The position numbers and the translations under genes were made by a program. A stretch of 64,000 nt of DNA from assembly GCF_026000375.1 (NCBI RefSeq), contig NZ_AP026708.1, forward strand, positions 3,198,001 through 3,262,000, given 5' to 3'. Positions 61,006 through 64,000 of the stretch are shown one piece after another (the first letter of the stretch is position 1; each line of letters starts with the position of its first letter). The stretch is from Pseudodesulfovibrio portus. Its GTDB lineage: Bacteria > Desulfobacterota > Desulfovibrionia > Desulfovibrionales > Desulfovibrionaceae. Below the pieces are notes generated by a model. The model was not told where the DNA came from, ran no database searches, and worked only from the letters and a program-made list of their open reading frames with translations.

Positions 61006-61716
61006 ATGAGTCAATTGTTGCTGATCGACGATGATCCCGAGCTGGCGGAGTTGCTGGTCTCGTACCTCAACGGCGAAGGATACGGTCTCGACACGGCAAC
61101 CTCGGGGAGTTCCGGGTTGGAGATGGCGGGAAACGGCGAGTATGAACTGGTGCTGCTCGACGTCATGCTGCCGGATACAAGCGGGTTCAACATCCTGGGG
61201 CAGTTGCGGGCGGAGTCCCCGGTGCCGGTGATCATGCTGACCGGACGCGGCGAGGAGATCGACCGGGTGGTGGGACTGGAGATGGGGGCCGACGATTACG
61301 TGTCCAAGCCCTTCCAGCTTCGGGAACTGCTGGCCCGGATCAGGGCTGTGCTGCGCCGGTACTCCAACGCTCATGAGCTGGAGGACGCAATGCCCGTTGC
61401 CCGCCAGAAAAAGAGCATCGAGATCGGGGAGGTGCTCCTGAACCGGAATGCCCGGAACCTGCAGCTGGGCGGCGCGCCCGTGCACCTGACCTCCACCGAG
61501 TACGACATCATCGAGATGCTGGCCCTGAACGCGGGCAACGTGGTCGAGCGCAACCGGCTGATGGAAAACGCATTGGGACGGGGAGAGGATTTCGATGACT
61601 ACGTACTCAATGTGCACATGAGCAACATCCGCAAGAAGCTGGGCGGACATGCCAGCATCAAGACCATACGCGGACGCGGCTATCTCATGGCCGTGCCCCA
61701 GGGATCGTCGTTCTAG
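61006..61716 (+). CDS. OmpR-family response regulator
   Basis: The 236-residue protein has a receiver domain with acidic pocket DDDP and phospho-acceptor Asp in ELVLLDVMLPDTSGFNILGQ. The K-P switch lies at ADDYVSKPFQLRELLARIRA. A C-terminal winged helix (LTSTEYDIIEMLALNAGNVV, DYVLNVHMSNIRKKLGGHAS then IKTIRGRGYLMAVP) completes it. This matches the CpxR/OmpR group. No kinase partner lies between it and the TonB-dependent receptor that starts at the very next base after its stop, so the kinase may be beyond the window end. It probably controls the downstream uptake module. Confidence 0.92.
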   Translation: MSQLLLIDDDPELAELLVSYLNGEGYGLDTATSGSSGLEMAGNGEYELVLLDVMLPDTSGFNILGQLRAESPVPVIMLTGRGEEIDRVVGLEMGADDYVSKPFQLRELLARIRAVLRRYSNAHELEDAMPVARQKKSIEIGEVLLNRNARNLQLGGAPVHLTSTEYDIIEMLALNAGNVVERNRLMENALGRGEDFDDYVLNVHMSNIRKKLGGHASIKTIRGRGYLMAVPQGSSF

Positions 61717-63618
61717 ATGCGGCATCCAGGCGGCTATATCCTTGCATTGGCGGTGGTCGTTTTCGCCCTGTTGCCCGTCCTCGCCCTGGCGGGTGAGGAT
61801 TTGGAGGACCTCAGCCTCGAAGAGCTGATGGATGTGGAGGTGGTCACGGCTTCTCGAAGGACCGAAGCCCTGACCCGGGTGCCCGGGGCGGTGACCGTGC
61901 TGACCGAAGAGGATATTTTTCGGTCGGGCGCGACGTCCATTCCCGAGGCCCTCAAGCTCGTGCCGGGGGTGCACGTCGCCCGCATGGACACGGACAAGTG
62001 GGCCGTGGGCGTTCGCGGCTTCAACGGCCTGCTCTCCAACAAGCACCTGGTCCTGCTCGACGGCAGGCCCATCACCTCGCCCACCACTTCCGGTGTGAAC
62101 TGGGGCAGCGCCGTGCCCGTCAGCATGATCAAACGCATCGAGGTGGTTCGCGGAGTCTGGACCAGCCTGTGGGGCGCCGACTCCTTTACCGGTGTCATCA
62201 ACATCATCACCAAGACCGCAGAGGAGGCCAGCGGCGGCCAGAGCGTGACCACGGTCGGGACTTCCGGGGTCGAGCAGGTGGTTCGGTATGGCGGAGAGGT
62301 CGGTGACAACGGCCATGCCGTGGGATTCGGCAGGACCGCCTACGAGGACGGCGACGGCATCAAGGGAGACGGCCGGAACAGGGGGTCCCGCGACTGGAAG
62401 ACCCTTCAGGGGGGCTTCCGCTACGATTGGGAAAATGCCTACACCGACTTGCTGACCCTGCAGGGCGAGATGCAGGAGTCGCGCATCCATGAAACGTCGG
62501 CGGGGGTGGACCGCTTCTTCTCGCCGCGTGATTCCGTGTCGTACAACGGGTACACCCAGTTCGTCTGGGACCGGGCCACGGGCCTGGACGCGGGCGTCCG
62601 GTTCAGAACCTCTTTTTCCCACGGCGGCATCCAGATGGGGGATTATACCGACATCGCCAACACCGTGGACGCGGAACTGCAATACGCGGCGGAGCAGGCG
62701 GGCATTCACCGGCTGACCTGGGGCGCGGGCACACGGTATTATTGGGAAGACATCCCGGACAGGAATCGCCCCGAAAGGGATCGTGACGACCATTCCTTCT
62801 CCGGCAACGCCTTTATCCAGGACAGGATCACCGTCCTGCCTGAGAGCCTGTACCTGTTCCTGGGTTCCAAGTTCGACTACCTGGGGCAGGGGAGCCTGGA
62901 GATCCAGCCGTCCGTGCGGTTGCTGCACACCCGTGAGGACTCGGAATACTGGCTGGCCGTGTCCAGGGCGGTGCGCACCGACAACTGGTATCAGCAGTCC
63001 GGGGATTTTTTCATTGATTACAAGGGGAACCGGTACAGGGTCATCGCCCCCGGCGACCTGGATACGGAGGAATTGGTCGCCTACGAAGCCGGGTACAGGC
63101 ACCGATTCTCAAGGGATACGAGTCTTGACGTGTCGTTTTACGTCAACGACTACGACGACCTGATCATGTACGATTTCGATGACGCGACCAACACCGCCGT
63201 CCTGACCAATTCCCTCAAGGGAACGGCCTACGGGGTGGAGGCGCTCTATGAGTGGAGGGTCTCCGACCGGGTCACTCTGCGACCCTCCGCCAGTCTCATT
63301 TACCAGCGGCTCTACGGGCTGGACGCCATGCCCATGGGCGGGGCAATGCCGGAAGAGGGCATGGGCAGCGAGGTCAAGCTGCAGGTCATGACCAAGCCTG
63401 CGCAGGATGTCGGCCTGGACGTGCTCGCCGGGTTCATCGACAGCCCGGACAAGCGGGCTTACCCCGGTTACTTCGAGGTCGAGGCCCACGCATCCTGGCG
63501 GGCCACGGACCAGCTTCTTCTGGAGGTCATCGGTCGGAACCTGGCCGGGGCCGACAACCGGTTCTCCGAGTTGCGCGTCGACCCGAGCCTGAAATTGCGG
63601 CTGACCTGGGATTTCTGA
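61717..63618 (+). CDS. TonB-dependent outer-membrane receptor
   Basis: The 633-residue protein has a signal peptide (residues 1 to about 25, ILALAVVVFALLPVLALAGE). A plug domain follows (VEVVTASRRTEALTRVPGAV, ITSPTTSGVNWGSAVPVSMI, IEVVRGVWTSLWGADSFTGV then INIITK), and then a 22-strand type barrel ending in LKLRLTWDF with the terminal aromatic. A short TonB box-like segment precedes the plug (SLEELMDVEVVTAS). It imports a large or scarce substrate such as an iron complex, cobalamin or sugar oligomer; the ligand cannot be told. It directly follows an OmpR-type regulator and its stop overlaps the YfiR-like gene (TGATG). Confidence 0.93.
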   Translation: MRHPGGYILALAVVVFALLPVLALAGEDLEDLSLEELMDVEVVTASRRTEALTRVPGAVTVLTEEDIFRSGATSIPEALKLVPGVHVARMDTDKWAVGVRGFNGLLSNKHLVLLDGRPITSPTTSGVNWGSAVPVSMIKRIEVVRGVWTSLWGADSFTGVINIITKTAEEASGGQSVTTVGTSGVEQVVRYGGEVGDNGHAVGFGRTAYEDGDGIKGDGRNRGSRDWKTLQGGFRYDWENAYTDLLTLQGEMQESRIHETSAGVDRFFSPRDSVSYNGYTQFVWDRATGLDAGVRFRTSFSHGGIQMGDYTDIANTVDAELQYAAEQAGIHRLTWGAGTRYYWEDIPDRNRPERDRDDHSFSGNAFIQDRITVLPESLYLFLGSKFDYLGQGSLEIQPSVRLLHTREDSEYWLAVSRAVRTDNWYQQSGDFFIDYKGNRYRVIAPGDLDTEELVAYEAGYRHRFSRDTSLDVSFYVNDYDDLIMYDFDDATNTAVLTNSLKGTAYGVEALYEWRVSDRVTLRPSASLIYQRLYGLDAMPMGGAMPEEGMGSEVKLQVMTKPAQDVGLDVLAGFIDSPDKRAYPGYFEVEAHASWRATDQLLLEVIGRNLAGADNRFSELRVDPSLKLRLTWDF

Positions 63619-64000
63619 TGCATCCGAGGTGGCAGGTCCTGTTCGCGTGCCTGATCTGGGCGTTTTCCCTATCAACCGCTGTCGCCGGGGGCGGCCAGGG
63701 GCTCACCGCCTCTCCCGACCGGTTGCGGGCATTGTACGTCCAGCGACTGGTCAAGTACGTCACCTGGCCCGAGGGGGCCGGGCCGGGGAAGGATGAGCCG
63801 TTCATCGTTGCCGCCGTGGACCCCGACGCGCTCAGGCCGTATTTCGCCGCCGGGGAAGCTGCCGCCCGTTTCAGGCTGGTGCAATGGCCTGCCCGGAAAT
63901 ACCACGTCCTGGTCCTGATCGGGGCCCCGCAACGGGAGGTCGCCGCCATCCTGAAAAGGGTTTCCGGGGAACCCGTGCTCACGATCTCGCAGAATCCGGT
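63618..64000 (+). CDS. YfiR/DUF4154-like periplasmic protein, partial
   Basis: An open frame from ATG at 63618 (overlapping the receptor stop) runs to the window end, 127 residues so far. It has a signal peptide (VLFACLIWAFSLSTAVAGGG). The start of a DUF4154/YfiR domain follows: LRALYVQRLVKYVTWPEG, FIVAAVDPDALRPYFAAGE, YHVLVLIGAPQREVAAIL and SGEPVLTISQNP, which match the F..F..WP, I.V.G.....L and P.LT(V/I)S elements. In Pseudomonas YfiR represses the diguanylate cyclase YfiN. TonB-receptor plus DUF4154 plus sensor-kinase arrangements recur in proteobacteria, so a membrane sensor gene is expected just beyond the window. Confidence 0.83.
   Translation, partial: MHPRWQVLFACLIWAFSLSTAVAGGGQGLTASPDRLRALYVQRLVKYVTWPEGAGPGKDEPFIVAAVDPDALRPYFAAGEAAARFRLVQWPARKYHVLVLIGAPQREVAAILKRVSGEPVLTISQNP

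Noticed and set aside
60985-63102. A 705-residue open frame on the minus strand opposite the OmpR regulator and TonB receptor
   Set aside because: It crosses two clear genes in antisense and has no recognisable domain; explained by codon bias.

Overview
The window looks like a chromosomal segment of a Gram-negative, flagellated member of the Desulfovibrionaceae (Desulfovibrio / Pseudodesulfovibrio type). The reasons are the style of the flagellar, sigma-54 and c-type-haem sensor genes, TonB-dependent import, an exosortase-type (PEP-CTERM-like) C-terminal signal on several secreted proteins, a carboxyspermidine polyamine route, and an eukaryote-like glycogen synthase fused to a phosphorylase. 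This assignment is inferred from gene content; no search was run. || Layout. 1-15.5 kb is a low-GC surface-polysaccharide cluster: a partial acyltransferase on the minus strand, a secreted beta-propeller protein, a decayed APS-kinase remnant, then a plus-strand operon-like run (beta-helix protein, Wzx-type flippase, pyruvyl transferase, two GT4 glycosyltransferases, hexapeptide acetyltransferase, Wzy-type polymerase, radical SAM/SPASM enzyme, acyltransferase 3) followed by UDP-glucose dehydrogenase. It ends near a degenerate tRNA-Ser(GCT) fragment. 16-23.5 kb has a small PEP-CTERM-like protein with a candidate sigma-54 promoter, a large hybrid histidine kinase, phosphoglucomutase/phosphomannomutase, a membrane-anchored PilZ-like protein and a Fur-family regulator. 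23.6-32.7 kb starts with an intact tRNA-Ser(TGA) and ends with an 18/19 copy of that tRNA's 3' end. Between them lie a protein-kinase-like gene and a minus-strand operon (long YeiH-type transporter, 55-residue membrane peptide, UspA, two membrane proteins). Divergent to that operon is a haem-containing sensor kinase plus sigma-54 activator pair. A textbook sigma-54 promoter and two palindromic upstream sites sit between the two transcription units. I regard this as the most interesting system in the window. || 32.7-34.4 kb carries two more secreted PEP-CTERM-like proteins. 34.6-43.4 kb is a minus-strand glycogen operon (debranching enzyme, GT4 synthase-like enzyme, GH57 amylase, fused GT3 synthase-GT35 phosphorylase). 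43.7-46.3 kb encodes a GNAT + RimK-type ATP-grasp fusion followed by a SET-domain protein. 46.3-51.5 kb is a complete polyamine operon (speA, carboxynorspermidine synthase, carboxynorspermidine decarboxylase, speB). 51.7-60.8 kb holds a flagellar hook operon (a sigma-factor-like gene, flgD, flgE, flgK, flgL, fliD) and an upstream flagellin gene. 61-64 kb starts a signalling/uptake module: an OmpR-type regulator, a TonB-dependent receptor and a YfiR-like periplasmic protein cut by the window end. || Long open frames antisense to GC-rich genes are codon-bias shadows and were left out. No CRISPR array, rRNA or intact insertion sequence was seen.
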